64,000 bases of DNA from Hydrogenimonas sp. SS33 (GCF_040436365.1 NZ_AP026369.1:1179501-1243500), one strand, 5' to 3'. Numbered from the stretch's first letter, positions 34,383 to 44,091 are shown. Program-made: numbers and translations. The notes: a model not told the origin generated them from the sequence alone.

Positions 34383-34608
34383 ACATCCCGCATCACCGTC
34401 CTTTTAAGTTTAAGATTCCTTTCGGTTTTAAGCGGCTTTGAGGGCGACCGTTTGGCATAGGATGTGCCAAACAGCCCTCAACCTCGGAGAAATCCCACGG
34501 AGGGGATTTCGAGAATGAGCGAAAAACTGGATGGAATCTTAAATGTCCGGTACCCTCCTTTCAGCTTTTTTGTGTAAAATTAATTCAATTAACATCCGAA
34601 GGATACCG
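34383..34608 (+). promoter_or_regulatory. Region upstream of the membrane protein gene
   Basis: 226 bases without a gene, largely the inverted-repeat element 34409-34543. After it, TGTAAAAT at about 34571-34578 could be an extended -10 for the gene at 34609, which has GAAGGAT about 5 bases before its ATG. Confidence 0.4.
34409..34543. repeat. Inverted-repeat element with nested hairpins
   Basis: The 135-base element has perfect 11-base terminal inverted repeats (TTTAAGATTCC / GGAATCTTAAA). The symmetry continues imperfectly for about 15 more bases (GGTTTT / AAAACT). Inside are two nested hairpins: GAGGGC/GCCCTC enclosing TTTGGCA/TGCCAAA (about 34440-34477) and GAAATCCC/GGGATTTC (about 34489-34510). 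Dimensions fit a miniature inverted-repeat element or a structured RNA. Confidence 0.75.
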
Positions 34609-35424
34609 ATGAAACTGCTGACCGACCCCGATTTCCGGACGGCGCCTCTCGCCACCGCCATGGCCTACAGCCAGGCGGCGATCACGGCCAACTGGAAAAA
34701 CACCCTCATTGTCGCCCTGGTGCTTGTCGTACTTTCGCTGCTGGAGTTCATACCGATCGTTGCCATCGTCTTCTCTCTGCTGCAGACGATTATTCTCTAC
34801 GCACTGGGATACTGGTTTGTGGACCGGGCCAAACGGAGCGACACGCTTTCGGCCTTCAGAGAGAGTGTCAAAAACGACACCCCCACGGGGATGATGTGGG
34901 AATTCGCCGCCCCGGCGACCGGTTTTTATGTCGGTTTCTTCATCTTTTCACTCATCATGATCCTCATCACCATCGGGCTCTTCTGGCTTTCGGGCGGATT
35001 CGCGATGATGGCGACGATTCAGCCGCCTGCCGCGAATGCCTCCCCGGAACAGGTCTACGCCTTCTATGGTCAAATTCTGGGCACCAGTACGCCCGCCGTC
35101 CTCTTCGTACTCATCACCTCCCTCTTTTTCAGCTACCTCTGGCCGCTTGTGTACGGCTACGCGCTGTTTCAGCGAAGCTTCGGCGACGCCTTCAACGCCG
35201 TTTTCATGTTCTTCTCCACCCGCTTCTGGCGCGCCGCTTTCACCTGGAAGTACCTGAAGCTGGCGACACTCTGGATGCTGGCGGTCTTCGCCGTGGGTAT
35301 ACTGATGGGCATCACCTTCGCCACCATCTTCCTGATTCCCCTGGGGATTTTGCTGCTGATGTGGCTCATCTACTTCACGGCGGGCGCCTCCGCCGCCGCC
35401 TATAACCAGACAGACGCCGTCTGA
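34609..35424 (+). CDS. Polytopic inner membrane protein of unknown function
   Basis: I start at the ATG at 34609 (GAAGGAT ahead) and not at an upstream frame start inside the repeat element. The 271-residue protein has about six hydrophobic segments (residues about 35-65, 100-125, 160-185, 215-235, 240-262) with a DRAKRSDTL loop after the first pair. No family motif is recognised; it resembles DUF4013/BPSS1780-like membrane proteins in general plan, but I would not assign it. serS follows 14 bases later, so they may be co-transcribed. Confidence 0.7.
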   Translation: MKLLTDPDFRTAPLATAMAYSQAAITANWKNTLIVALVLVVLSLLEFIPIVAIVFSLLQTIILYALGYWFVDRAKRSDTLSAFRESVKNDTPTGMMWEFAAPATGFYVGFFIFSLIMILITIGLFWLSGGFAMMATIQPPAANASPEQVYAFYGQILGTSTPAVLFVLITSLFFSYLWPLVYGYALFQRSFGDAFNAVFMFFSTRFWRAAFTWKYLKLATLWMLAVFAVGILMGITFATIFLIPLGILLLMWLIYFTAGASAAAYNQTDAV

Positions 35425-35438
35425 AAAAGGGTTGAAAG

Positions 35439-36686
35439 ATGCTCGATCTGCGCCGATTTGAAAAAGAGTTCGACACCGTCGCCGCTGCCCTGAAGCGGCG
35501 CGGCGTCGATGAAAAGGTTCTGGAGAAGGTCAAAGTCCTCTTCGAGGAGAAAAAGGCGGTACAGAAGAGGCTGGAAGCGGCCCAGGCGGAGCAGAACGCC
35601 AAAAGCAGGCTCTTCGGCCAGTACAAAAGAGAGGGCAGAGACATCTCCGAACTGCAGAAGGAGGTGGCCGAGAACAAAGAGCGCATCGCGGCCCTGAACG
35701 AAGAGCTGCGGACCCTGGAGGAGCGCCTCTTCGAGCTTGCGGCGACGATCCCCAACCTCCCCGACCCCGACGTGCCCGACGGAGAGGATGAAGAGGAGAA
35801 CGTGGAGCTCAAGAGGGTTCTGGAGCCCACCACGTTCGACTTCGCCCCCAAAGAGCACTGGGAGCTGGCCGAAGCCAACGGCTGGATCGACTTCGAGCGG
35901 GGAGTCAAGATCGCCAAGAGCCGTTTCAGCGCCCTGCGTTTCGAAGGGGCGCGGCTGGAGCGGGCTCTCATCAACTACATGCTCGACTTCAACCGCGACA
36001 GGGGCTTCGAAGAGGTCTACGTCCCCTTCATGGCCAACGCCGAATCGCTTTTCGGCACGGGGCAGCTCCCCAAATTCGCCGACGACCTCTTCAAGATCGA
36101 AGGGGAGGAGCTCTATATGATCCCGACGGCGGAGGTGCCCGTCACCAACCTCTTCCGCGACGAGATTCTCAAAATAGACGACCTGCCCCAGCGCCTCACC
36201 GCCTACACCCCCTGCTTCCGCAAAGAGGCGGGTTCGGCGGGCCGGGACACCCGGGGCATGATACGCCAGCACCAGTTCGACAAAGTGGAGCTGGTCTGCA
36301 TCACCCGCCCCGAAGAGAGCGACAAGGTCTTCGAAGAGATGGTCTCCTGCGCCTCCGACCTGCTCACCTCCCTGGGGCTTCCCCACCGCCACATGCTGCT
36401 CTGCGCCGGCGACATGGGCTTCTCCGCCGCCAAAACCATCGATCTGGAGGTGTGGCTCCCCGGACAGGGAAAATACCGGGAGATCAGCTCCATCTCCAAC
36501 ACCCGGGATTTCCAGGCCAGACGGGCGAAGATCCGCTTCAAGGACGAAAACAAAAAGAACCGCCTCGTCCACACCCTCAACGGCTCCAGCCTGGCGGTCG
36601 GGCGCACCCTTATCGCCATCATGGAGAACTATCAGCAGGCCGACGGTTCCATCGTCATACCCGATGTTTTGAGACCGTACCTGTAG
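35439..36686 (+). CDS. serS: Seryl-tRNA synthetase
   Basis: The class II synthetase charges tRNA-Ser and tRNA-Sec. The 415-residue protein starts [14 protein letters not shown], then has the long antiparallel coiled coil that binds the tRNA variable arm (residues about 27-100). Catalytic motifs follow: motif 2 [24 protein letters not shown] (read as two parts near residues 250-270) and motif 3 [17 protein letters not shown] near 380. Length is standard. A two-armed heptanucleotide element lies directly downstream. Confidence 0.96.
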   Translation: MLDLRRFEKEFDTVAAALKRRGVDEKVLEKVKVLFEEKKAVQKRLEAAQAEQNAKSRLFGQYKREGRDISELQKEVAENKERIAALNEELRTLEERLFELAATIPNLPDPDVPDGEDEEENVELKRVLEPTTFDFAPKEHWELAEANGWIDFERGVKIAKSRFSALRFEGARLERALINYMLDFNRDRGFEEVYVPFMANAESLFGTGQLPKFADDLFKIEGEELYMIPTAEVPVTNLFRDEILKIDDLPQRLTAYTPCFRKEAGSAGRDTRGMIRQHQFDKVELVCITRPEESDKVFEEMVSCASDLLTSLGLPHRHMLLCAGDMGFSAAKTIDLEVWLPGQGKYREISSISNTRDFQARRAKIRFKDENKKNRLVHTLNGSSLAVGRTLIAIMENYQQADGSIVIPDVLRPYL

Positions 36687-36694
36687 AGGAGTAA

Positions 36695-36819
36695 GAAAGT
36701 GGGAAAGTGGGAAAGTGAGAGGGTGAGAGAACGTAACGAGATCATCCCGCCTACCCCACTCGACACTCAGCACTCACCACTACGCACTACCCACTACCCA
36801 CTACCTACTACCTACTTCC
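36695..36819. repeat. Two-armed heptanucleotide element between serS and the TPR gene
   Basis: The left arm (36695-36730) is G-rich with GTGGGAAA and GTGAGAG units (period 7-8). The core (about 36731-36756) has no gene. The right arm (36757-36819) is about nine tandem 7-mers of the CACTACC/CACTCAC type. The right arm ends 21 bases before the next start codon, leaving only CCGGAG as ribosome site. Together with the core this fills nearly all of the 154-base gap. Confidence 0.85.
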
Positions 36820-36840
36820 AGCTCCCCCGGAGAAAAATGC

Positions 36841-39171
36841 ATGGCTGAGGAAGAAGAGGTCATCATACTCGAAGAGGGGGAGCCCCAGGAGGTTCCTGCC
36901 GAAGAGGCCCCCTCCGACGAAAAGGCCGCCCCGAAAGTGTCGAAACAGCGCAAAAAGCTGCTTCTTCTGCTTGGGGGTATCGGGGTGCTGCTTCTGCTGC
37001 TCGTCGTCGCCCTCGTCGCGGTTCTGGTACGCAAAAAAGAGGCGCCCGCCGAAAACGTCAACCCCACCGCCCTGGTCAAAAAGCTCAAAAAGAGTGAAAA
37101 CGCCCGCCCCCTGGCGACCCGTTCCCAGATCGAGCATATGATCAAGAAGGCCAACCTCCTCTACGCCAGGGGCGACAAGAAAGAGGCGCTCGACCTTTAT
37201 GAGCAGATCGCCACCTACAGCGCCTCCATCTCCTACTACAACCTGGGTGTCGCCCAGATGCGCCAGGAGAAGTACGAAGAGGCGATCGACTCTTTCAAAA
37301 AGGCGATCCAAAACGGCGAAAACCGCACCATCAGCGCCATCAACGCCGCCGCCTGCGCGCTGCATCTGAAAAACCGGAAACTCTTCGACTACTACCTCCA
37401 GATGGCCGAGGCGAACCTGCCGGAGAGTTACAACTCCCCCCTCTACGGCTACCTCTACGCCCTCATCAACTACTACAAGGGCAACTATTTCGAGATTCTC
37501 AGCGCCGTCAACCACCCGACGACGAAATATTACGACAACGAGCTGAACCACCTGGGCGCCATCTCCTACGAACTCTTCCGGCGCCCCCTGAAGGCGATCG
37601 CCCTGCTGGAGAAGCGCGCCCTCCCCAAAGACGACCTGATTCTGGGACAGCTCTACGCCCAGATCGGAGATTTCCCCGTGGCGGCCCGCTATCTGGGCAA
37701 AGCGGTGGAGGATGGCTACGCCCCCCTCAAGAGCCGCAAAGCGCTGGCCCTGGTGCAGCTCAAAAACGGCATGCCCCAGAAGAGCGCCGACCTGCTCAAA
37801 CGGCTCAAAACCGACCACAAGGGCAAAGGGCTCGACCTCTACCCCATCCAGACCCGCCTGGCCCCCTCGGTCTACGACATCCAGGCGGCCCAGAAGCGCT
37901 ACGCCGCCGATGCGCTCGTCAAACCGCCCAACGCCTACAAGCTCCTTTTCGAATTCGCCCCTTTCAAAGTCTTCAACGCCAACCAGACCCTCAACTACAT
38001 CAAGAAGGGAAACGCCTCCATCTATGTAGACGAAGCGCCCGAGGCGACCCGCTACCTCTCCAGAAGCTCCAGCATTTCACGGGTCAACATCCTCATCTCC
38101 CAGGCGATCAAGGCGGCCATCGACCATCGGCTACGGCGCGCCAACACCCTGTTGGAAAAGGCGCTGAAGCAGTATCCGAACCACTCGATTCTCCACTACA
38201 ACCTGGCCCTGACCTACGCCCAGCTGGGGAACTTCTCCAAAGCCCACACCCACTTTCTCAGAAGCTACCACCTCGACACGACCAACTACCTCTCGGGCAT
38301 CTTCGCCCTCATCTGCGAGAGTCTGACGGGCCGCCCGATCCCCCAGGTGGAGCAGTTCATCCGGGACGACCTGGTCAAGATCGTCAAACCCGACCAGACC
38401 CAGCTTTTTTACCAGACCCTCTTCTACTTCTACAAAGGGAACCTTCCCGCCGCTTCCAAGTGGCTCTCCGCCCACCACGACAACCGCCCCGTCAACCTGC
38501 TGCTCGACCTGCTCATCGCCGCCGACCAGGGGATGTGGGAGAAAGCGTTGAAAAGCGCGAAACAGCTGCGCAACCGCATGAAGAGAGATGTGCTGGCCAA
38601 CCTTCTCTACCTCCAAATGCGCTACCGCCACGAAAATATCAAGCGTTTCAGCGCCGACGCCCAGCAATACCTCAGAACCCACCCCCTGGACCTGGATGCG
38701 GTCTACTACGGCAGCGCCTTCACCCGGGACAACTATATCGCCCTGCGCTTCATCACCGGCACCCTCTACCCCTTCAAGGAGCAGCTGGAAGCGAAACTGA
38801 TTTCCGAAGAGAAAGACCCCGTGGGGATCATCGAGTCGCTGGCCCTGGCGGATATCTACCTGCAGAAGTATGAAGAGGCCTATGTCCTTTTCAACCAGCT
38901 CGTGGACAAATACAATATGCAGGACAGCCGCACCCTCTTCCTGGCCGCCGTCGCCTCCGTCGGCGCCCGCCACCCCGCCAACGCCTCGGCCCTGTTGCAA
39001 CTGGCCAAGATGACCGACCCCAACAACCTGGAGAGCCGCTACGCCCTGGGGCTGTTGTATCTGGAAGAGGGAAACGTGGACGCCGCGATCATCCAGTTTT
39101 CGAAAATCCCCGACGGCACCTTCCGGTCGGCGTATTTCGATTTCGATATTGTAGGGTTTAGGAAGAAGTGA
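36841..39171 (+). CDS. TPR-repeat transmembrane protein
   Basis: This 776-residue protein has an acidic cytoplasmic N-terminus (residues 1-35), one membrane helix (about 40-65) and a long periplasmic part of tetratricopeptide-like helix pairs. Clear units include SYYNLGVAQMRQEKYEEAIDSF (split near residues 125-145), NHSILHYNLALTYAQLGNFSKAHTHF near 443 and a final YALGLLYLEEGNVDAAI unit near 740. A TPR membrane protein follows serS in Campylobacter jejuni too, which supports orthology. TPR arrays scaffold protein complexes; the partner is unknown. It is bracketed by heptanucleotide arrays on both sides. Confidence 0.8.
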   Translation: MAEEEEVIILEEGEPQEVPAEEAPSDEKAAPKVSKQRKKLLLLLGGIGVLLLLLVVALVAVLVRKKEAPAENVNPTALVKKLKKSENARPLATRSQIEHMIKKANLLYARGDKKEALDLYEQIATYSASISYYNLGVAQMRQEKYEEAIDSFKKAIQNGENRTISAINAAACALHLKNRKLFDYYLQMAEANLPESYNSPLYGYLYALINYYKGNYFEILSAVNHPTTKYYDNELNHLGAISYELFRRPLKAIALLEKRALPKDDLILGQLYAQIGDFPVAARYLGKAVEDGYAPLKSRKALALVQLKNGMPQKSADLLKRLKTDHKGKGLDLYPIQTRLAPSVYDIQAAQKRYAADALVKPPNAYKLLFEFAPFKVFNANQTLNYIKKGNASIYVDEAPEATRYLSRSSSISRVNILISQAIKAAIDHRLRRANTLLEKALKQYPNHSILHYNLALTYAQLGNFSKAHTHFLRSYHLDTTNYLSGIFALICESLTGRPIPQVEQFIRDDLVKIVKPDQTQLFYQTLFYFYKGNLPAASKWLSAHHDNRPVNLLLDLLIAADQGMWEKALKSAKQLRNRMKRDVLANLLYLQMRYRHENIKRFSADAQQYLRTHPLDLDAVYYGSAFTRDNYIALRFITGTLYPFKEQLEAKLISEEKDPVGIIESLALADIYLQKYEEAYVLFNQLVDKYNMQDSRTLFLAAVASVGARHPANASALLQLAKMTDPNNLESRYALGLLYLEEGNVDAAIIQFSKIPDGTFRSAYFDFDIVGFRKK

Positions 39172-39357
39172 GTGGGTAGTGGGTAGTGGGTAGTGGGTAG
39201 TGGGTAGTGGGTAGTGGGTAGTGGGTAGTGGGTAGTGGGTAGTATCAGCAAAGCTGATTGAAGTCCCTGCTGTCAAGCATTCCCGTCAATTTTCCGGAAT
39301 TTTCTTCAAACCTCGGTCATCGCCTCACTTCTCACTCCCCACTTCTCGCTTCCTACT
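39172..39357. repeat. Two-armed heptanucleotide element after the TPR gene
   Basis: The left arm (39172-39243) is about ten perfect tandem copies of GTGGGTA, starting immediately after the TPR stop codon. The core holds a perfect hairpin ATCAGC-AAA-GCTGAT (39244-39257) and no gene. The right arm (about 39324-39357) is four to five looser C-rich units (CACTTCT, CACTCCC, CGCTTCC). This is the most homogeneous array of the window, so it is likely young. Confidence 0.88.
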
Positions 39358-39360
39358 AAA

Positions 39361-39386
39361 GAGGAGCTCCGGTTCCGGAGTTCCTC
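39361..39386 (-). terminator. Intrinsic terminator of leuA
   Basis: On the minus strand a 12-bp stem with one mismatch (GAGGAACTCCGG / CCGGAGCTCCTC, 2-base loop) begins 4 bases after the leuA stop and is followed by TTT. A classic rho-independent terminator apart from the short U tract. Confidence 0.75.
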
Positions 39387-39389
39387 GTC

Positions 39390-40940
39390 TCAAACCCCTT
39401 CGCAGTTATCGATGTGGCAGTCGTCGGGGACCATGGAGAGGTAGCTGTTGAGCGCGCCGATGTAGGCTTTGGCGCTGGCAAGCATCGTGTCGATGCTGAG
39501 GCCGTGTCCGATGACGGCGTTTTTGCTCTCGTCGAAACGGACATTGACGACCACTTTGGCCAATGCATCCTTGCCCTGGGTCACCGCCTCGACGCGGTAG
39601 TCGGTAAGCTGCCCTTTGTGGCCGCTGATGCGGTCGATGGTTTTGAAGATGGCGTCCATCGTCCCGTCCCCGATGCCGGCGTCGAGAAGCTCCTTTCCCT
39701 CATGCTTTATCTTGACGGCGGCGCTGGGTACCCCGCCGGAGCAGTCGGCGATCTGCAGCCCCACCAGCTCGTAGGTCTGGGGAATGTTGGTGATCTCATT
39801 GGCGATAAGCATCCGGATATCGTCGTCGTAGATCTCCTTCTTCTTATCCGCCAGAATCTTGAAGCGTTCGAAGGCTTTGTTGAGATCTTCCGGGCTCAGT
39901 TCGAAACCGAGCTCTTCGAGGCGCTCCTTGAAGGCGTGGCGTCCGCTGTGCTTGCCCAGGACGATCCGGTTGGCCTCCAGGCCGATATCTTCGGCCTTCA
40001 TGATTTCGTAGGTCTCCTGGTGCTTCAAAACCCCGTCCTGGTGAATGCCGCTTTCGTGGGCGAAGGCGTTCTTGCCCACGATCGCCTTGTTGGGCTGCGG
40101 CTCGATGCCGGTAATGGCCGCGACCAGACGGCTGGTGGGGTAGATCTCTTTGGTGTTGATGCCGGTTTCGACATCGCTGAAGACGTCGGAGCGGGTCTTC
40201 ATGGCCATGACGATCTCCTCCAACGCCGCGTTTCCGGCACGCTCGCCCAGGCCGTTGATGGTGCACTCCACCTGCCGCGCCCCGTTCATCACCGAAAAGA
40301 GGGAGTTGGCCACCGCCAGTCCCAGGTCGTTGTGGCAGTGGACGGAGATAATGGCGCGCTGCCCCACATGCCCGTGTAACTCTTTGATCATGGCGCCCAT
40401 CTCCTGGGGAAGGCGGTAACCGACCGTATCGGGAATGTTCAGTGTCGTCGCCCCCGCTTCGATGACGGCGTCGAGAATCTCCTTCAAAAACGCCATGTCG
40501 CTTCTACCGGCATCCTCACAGCTGAACTCTACGTCGTCGGTGTAGGTCTTCGCCTGTTTTACCGCCTCCACGGCCCGCCGGATCACCTCTTGGGGCGTCA
40601 TTTTCAGTTTGTATTTCATATGGATGGGGCTGGTGGCGATAAAGGTGTGGATCCGCTTCTTCGCCGCCGGCACCAGGGACTCTCCCGCCTGGGTGATGTC
40701 CCGTTCTACGGCTCGGGCGAGGGAGCAGACCGTACTCTTTTTGACCGCTTCGGCGATGCGCCGGATGGCATCGAAATCCCCCGGGCTTGCGGCGGCAAAG
40801 CCCGCTTCGATGATGTCGACCCCCAGCCTCTCCAACTGAAGGGCGATTTTGATCTTCTCTTCCGTGTTCATGGAGGCGCCGGGGCTCTGCTCCCCGTCGC
40901 GCAACGTGGTATCGAATATATAGACATGCTCTTTTTTCAT
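39390..40940 (-). CDS. leuA: 2-isopropylmalate synthase
   Basis: LeuA condenses acetyl-CoA and 2-ketoisovalerate, the committed step of leucine synthesis. The 516-residue protein has [14 protein letters not shown] (residues about 9-22), the metal-binding [12 protein letters not shown] (about 203-214), [11 protein letters not shown] (about 235) and the HSGRHAF and C-terminal leucine-binding regulatory domain (residues about 390-510, ending with DSYLSM-like and CEGV). The presence of the regulatory domain predicts feedback inhibition by leucine. A leucine-rich small ORF precedes it in the transcript, and a strong terminator follows. Confidence 0.95.
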   Translation of the reverse strand: MKKEHVYIFDTTLRDGEQSPGASMNTEEKIKIALQLERLGVDIIEAGFAAASPGDFDAIRRIAEAVKKSTVCSLARAVERDITQAGESLVPAAKKRIHTFIATSPIHMKYKLKMTPQEVIRRAVEAVKQAKTYTDDVEFSCEDAGRSDMAFLKEILDAVIEAGATTLNIPDTVGYRLPQEMGAMIKELHGHVGQRAIISVHCHNDLGLAVANSLFSVMNGARQVECTINGLGERAGNAALEEIVMAMKTRSDVFSDVETGINTKEIYPTSRLVAAITGIEPQPNKAIVGKNAFAHESGIHQDGVLKHQETYEIMKAEDIGLEANRIVLGKHSGRHAFKERLEELGFELSPEDLNKAFERFKILADKKKEIYDDDIRMLIANEITNIPQTYELVGLQIADCSGGVPSAAVKIKHEGKELLDAGIGDGTMDAIFKTIDRISGHKGQLTDYRVEAVTQGKDALAKVVVNVRFDESKNAVIGHGLSIDTMLASAKAYIGALNSYLSMVPDDCHIDNCEGV

Positions 40941-40989
40941 GGGTGGTTCCTTTTTCGGCTTTGGTTCGGTTGGATGAAAAATGAAAGGA

Positions 40990-41079
40990 TCAGAAGCGGA
41001 AAAGTAGGAGAGTGTTCTTGATTTCGATCTTGGGCAAATGTTTGATCGCGATGATGCGTCCGGTGTCGGTTCCGCTCAC
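40990..41079 (-). CDS. Putative leucine-rich leader peptide of leuA
   Basis: A 29-codon ORF starts at a GTG with AAGGAG 5 bases ahead. Its last residues read NTLLLFRF, with three consecutive Leu codons (CTC, CTA, CTT) near the stop, which is 49 bases before leuA. Leucine-rich leader peptides control leu operons by attenuation in other bacteria. The C-terminal position of the Leu run fits that idea, but no downstream terminator/antiterminator pair is obvious, so control could instead act on translation or the ORF may be chance. Confidence 0.4.
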   Translation of the reverse strand: MSGTDTGRIIAIKHLPKIEIKNTLLLFRF

Positions 41080-41100
41080 AGACTCTCCTTTTTGACTGAT

Positions 41101-41250
41101 GTTACGCAAAACATGAGCAAAGCCCATGTTTTCTAAAGAAACATCCCTTCGGGAACGCTTCGCTTGTTTTGGCGGGGACTGGCCGTCCCCTGCACCCCCC
41201 AAAGCTTCGAAATCAAAAATTTCGAGAGGAGGTCATGCTTTTTGCATAAC
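41101..41250. repeat. Structured intergenic repeat, copy B
   Basis: The 150-base element has terminal inverted repeats GTTACGCAAAA / TTTTGCATAAC (10 of 11 pairs). Hairpins inside: AAAACATG/CATGTTTT (about 41108-41132), GGGGAC/GTCCCC (41174-41190), CGAAAT/ATTTCG (about 41208-41224). It shares long identical stretches with copy A (GCAAAGCCCATGTTTT, CCCCTGCACCCCCC) and carries an extra 37-base piece after the first hairpin. It lies in the leader of leuA. Confidence 0.75.
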
Positions 41251-41267
41251 GTCGATTTTTAAATAAA

Positions 41268-41273
41268 AGTATA
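41268..41273 (-). promoter_or_regulatory. Possible -10 box for leuA
   Basis: TATACT on the minus strand, about 50 bases after the pssA stop and outside the repeat element. No recognisable -35. If used, it puts the repeat element and the small ORF into the leuA leader RNA. Confidence 0.4.
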
Positions 41274-41322
41274 CCATAGCGGGGCCAAAATTTTCTGGAT
41301 AGGACTTTTTAATAGAAAATTT

Positions 41323-42057
41323 TTATCTTTTAAATGTCCCGCCGAGCCTCTTTCGCTTCATCATCGTCAGAGCCGCCCTTAGCAGGCCCCAGAGAATGTA
41401 GCCGGTGATGAGCACGGCAAATCCCTCGACGGGGTAGAGGTACATGACGGAGGCGGCGATGATGAGAGCGATCAGGGTTTTGGTCACCATGGGGCGCCCG
41501 AGATGGATCTTCTTGAAACTGGGGTAGCGGATATTGCTGACCATCAGGAGCGAGACCGCCAGGGCCGAGGCCAGCAGAAGGGCATCGAAACTGCGGAGGG
41601 TCTCGTAACGGTCGAACATCAGCACCCACACCGCCACGAAGACCGCCGCCGTGGGGATGGGAACACCGATGAAGACGGAGGGGTCCGTTTGGGGGCTCAT
41701 CACATTGAAACGTGCCAGCCGCACCGCCCCGAAGATGACGAAAAGCGCCATGACGAGAATGCCGAAGCGCCCGTAGGCTTCTCCGGCGTAGAGATAGAGT
41801 AGCACGCCAGGCGCCACGCCGAAGGCGACGATGTCGGCCAGGGAGTCGAATTCGGTTCCGAAGCGGCTGGTGGTGTGGGTCAGCCGCGCGACACGTCCGT
41901 CGAGTCCGTCGAATAGCAGGGAGAGAAAGATGAGCCAGGCCGCCTTTTCGAAGTGCCCGTGAACCGCGGCGACGATGGAGACCACCGCCGTGAAGATGGA
42001 GGCGGCCGTAAAGAGGTTGGGAATGATGTAGATGAGCTGGAACCGGCGGTTGCCCAC
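41323..42057 (-). CDS. pssA: CDP-diacylglycerol-serine O-phosphatidyltransferase
   Basis: PssA makes phosphatidylserine, precursor of phosphatidylethanolamine, in the inner membrane. The 244-residue polytopic protein carries the CDP-alcohol phosphotransferase motif D-G-L-D-G-R-V-A-R followed after 8 residues by G-x3-D-x3-D (residues about 50-78). This is the integral-membrane type of Gram-positives and Campylobacterota, not the E. coli soluble type. It follows ftsH by 9 bases, an order also found in Campylobacter. Confidence 0.93.
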   Translation of the reverse strand: MGNRRFQLIYIIPNLFTAASIFTAVVSIVAAVHGHFEKAAWLIFLSLLFDGLDGRVARLTHTTSRFGTEFDSLADIVAFGVAPGVLLYLYAGEAYGRFGILVMALFVIFGAVRLARFNVMSPQTDPSVFIGVPIPTAAVFVAVWVLMFDRYETLRSFDALLLASALAVSLLMVSNIRYPSFKKIHLGRPMVTKTLIALIIAASVMYLYPVEGFAVLITGYILWGLLRAALTMMKRKRLGGTFKR

Positions 42058-42066
42058 ATTACCCTT

Positions 42067-44091
42067 TCATGGCCGGGGCGCTTCCCCGTCTGTCGCATCC
42101 GCCCGGCTTTCGCTTTCGGCATGGGTTTCGGCGGGACGCACGTCGGCTCCCTTGTCACCGATCTCTTTCTCCTCTTCCACGAGCTTGGAAGGAATGCCGT
42201 GCCTTTTCTCGAAGTTGCGGATGATTTCGCGAACCTTCTGCCCTTCGATCGTTTCGGCCTTGAAGAGCTCTTCGACCATCTCTTCGATCGCTTCGCTGTA
42301 CTCTTTGAGCCGCGAAACTACATGGCGGTACCGCTCGTTGAGGAAGTTTTTGATGAAGTCGTCCATCTCCTCGGCGGTCTTTTCGCTGTACTCCTTCTGG
42401 CTCATGCCGCCGCCCAGAAACATGTTGGTCTGCTTCTCCAGGACCATCAGCCCCGCCACGTCGCTCATGCCGTAGAGGCTCACCATCGCCTTGACGATGT
42501 CGGTGGCCCGCTCCAGGTCGTTGCTCGCGCCCGTGCTGATCTCCTTGATGAAGACCTCTTCCGCCGCCCGGCCGCCCAGCAGCGTGTCGATCTCCGCCAC
42601 CAGTTCGTGTTTCTGCATCAGGTACTTGTTCTCTTCCGGTGTGTTGAGCGTATAGCCCAGCGCCGCGAGGCCCCGGGGGATGATGGAGACTTTGGAGACC
42701 TTTTTCGCCCCCTCCGTCGTCTCGGCAATGAGGGCGTGGCCGCTTTCGTGGTAGGCGACGATGCGCTTCTCCTTCGGGGAGATGCGCCGCGATTTCTTTT
42801 CCAGCCCCGCGATGGCCCTCTCCACGGCTTCCAGGAAATCCTCCTGCTCCACCTGCTCCTTGTTCTTCCGCCCCGCCAGCAGCGCCGCCTCGTTGACGAT
42901 GTTGGCCAGGTCCGCCCCCGCCAGGCCGGCGGTGAGGCGGGCGATCTCCTCCAGATTGACATTGGGCGCCATTTTGATGTGCTTGACATGGACCTGCAGG
43001 ATCTTCACCCGCCCCTCGAAATCGGGTTTGTCCACCAGCACCTGCCGGTCGAAACGGCCGGGGCGCAGGAGTGCCGGGTCGAGTACTTCCGGGCGGTTGG
43101 TTGCGGCCAGGACGATGATGGGCGTGTCGGAGCTGAAGCCGTCCATTTCGGCCAGCAGCTGGTTGAGGGTCTGCTCCCTCTCGTCGTTCCCGCCGATCTG
43201 CCCGCTGGCGGCACGGCTCTTTCCGATGGCGTCGATCTCGTCGATGAAGATGATGGCCGGGGCCTCCTTCTTCGCCTGTTCAAAGAGATCACGCACCCGC
43301 GCCGCACCGACACCGACGAACATCTCGATGAAGCTTGAACCGCTGACGGAGAAGAAGGGAACGCTCGCCTCTCCGGCCACCGCCTTGGCCAGCAGGGTCT
43401 TACCGGTACCCGGAGGGCCCACCAGCAGCACCCCTTTGGGGATCTTCGCCCCGAGGCGGATGTAGCGCTCGGGGTATTTGAGGAATTCGACGATCTCCTT
43501 GACCTCCTCTTTCGCCTCTTCCACGCCGGCAACGTCGTCGAATTTGACGTTTGGCTTTTCGGAATTGACCAGTTTCTTGGCGCTCCCCATGCCCAGGATG
43601 CCGCCGCCCATGTTCTTCTGCATGCGGCTGGCCAAAAACATCCAGATGCCGAAGAAGATGAGGATGGGGAGCACCCACCCGAAGAGGATCTCGCCCAGCC
43701 ATGTATTTTCGGTATAGCCGCTGTACTCCACTCCCATTTTGTCCAGCAGGGGGATCAGGGTCGCATCCTCCCCCACCTTTTTCGCGATGTAGAGGGTTTT
43801 GAAGCCCCCTTCGTTGCCGATAGCCTTGATGGAGGTCTGGCCGATGGAGACGAATTTGATCTTCCCTTCCTTGATCATCTTCTTCAGATCGCTGTAGGGG
43901 ACCGTCTTGGTCTGGGTCGCCGGCGCCGCGCCGAACGCGGTCGGGTTCTGCGCACCGAACTGCCCCTCCTGCGTGCCGATGAAACTCTTGAAGAGCACGA
44001 TGATCAACAGCGCGAAGATCGCGAAGGTGAGCAGGGGGTTCTTGTTGAAAAAGTTGTCGTTCGGACTCTTTTTGGGATCGTTATCCGCCAT
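42067..44091 (-). CDS. ftsH: ATP-dependent zinc metalloprotease FtsH
   Basis: FtsH is a hexameric membrane-bound AAA+ protease that removes misfolded membrane proteins and regulators. I start at the ATG at 44091 (AGGAAA ahead; TAATG overlap with prmA), giving 674 residues. Two membrane helices lie near residues 20-38 and about 125-145 with a periplasmic domain between. Walker A GPPGTGKT is at about 224-231, Walker [12 protein letters not shown] follows, and the zinc site HESGH is at about 448-452. The acidic C-terminal tail is normal for the family. Confidence 0.96.
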   Translation of the reverse strand: MADNDPKKSPNDNFFNKNPLLTFAIFALLIIVLFKSFIGTQEGQFGAQNPTAFGAAPATQTKTVPYSDLKKMIKEGKIKFVSIGQTSIKAIGNEGGFKTLYIAKKVGEDATLIPLLDKMGVEYSGYTENTWLGEILFGWVLPILIFFGIWMFLASRMQKNMGGGILGMGSAKKLVNSEKPNVKFDDVAGVEEAKEEVKEIVEFLKYPERYIRLGAKIPKGVLLVGPPGTGKTLLAKAVAGEASVPFFSVSGSSFIEMFVGVGAARVRDLFEQAKKEAPAIIFIDEIDAIGKSRAASGQIGGNDEREQTLNQLLAEMDGFSSDTPIIVLAATNRPEVLDPALLRPGRFDRQVLVDKPDFEGRVKILQVHVKHIKMAPNVNLEEIARLTAGLAGADLANIVNEAALLAGRKNKEQVEQEDFLEAVERAIAGLEKKSRRISPKEKRIVAYHESGHALIAETTEGAKKVSKVSIIPRGLAALGYTLNTPEENKYLMQKHELVAEIDTLLGGRAAEEVFIKEISTGASNDLERATDIVKAMVSLYGMSDVAGLMVLEKQTNMFLGGGMSQKEYSEKTAEEMDDFIKNFLNERYRHVVSRLKEYSEAIEEMVEELFKAETIEGQKVREIIRNFEKRHGIPSKLVEEEKEIGDKGADVRPAETHAESESRADATDGEAPRP

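Larger units (their letters stand above)
40941..41322 (-). promoter_or_regulatory. Long leader region of leuA
   Basis: The 382-base gap between pssA and leuA holds, in the direction of leuA transcription: a -10-like TATACT (41273-41268), a structured repeat element (41250-41101), a small ORF with a good ribosome site (41079-40990) and 49 bases leading to the leuA ATG. This gives a leader transcript of roughly 320 bases. I do not see a clear terminator hairpin between the small ORF and leuA. Confidence 0.5.

Noticed and set aside
36841-39171. TPR gene as cargo of one large transposon bounded by the heptanucleotide arrays on its two sides
   Set aside because: Each side has its own two-armed element, and the serS-TPR neighbourhood is also found in Campylobacter, so the gene is ancestral to the locus.
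39172-39243. CRISPR array
   Set aside because: Perfect GTGGGTA repeats are contiguous with no unique spacers and a 7-base unit, and no cas gene is nearby. It is a simple tandem array.
40941-40990. Complete leucine attenuator with terminator
   Set aside because: I could not find a stable stem followed by a U run between the leader ORF and leuA, so only the ORF is reported.
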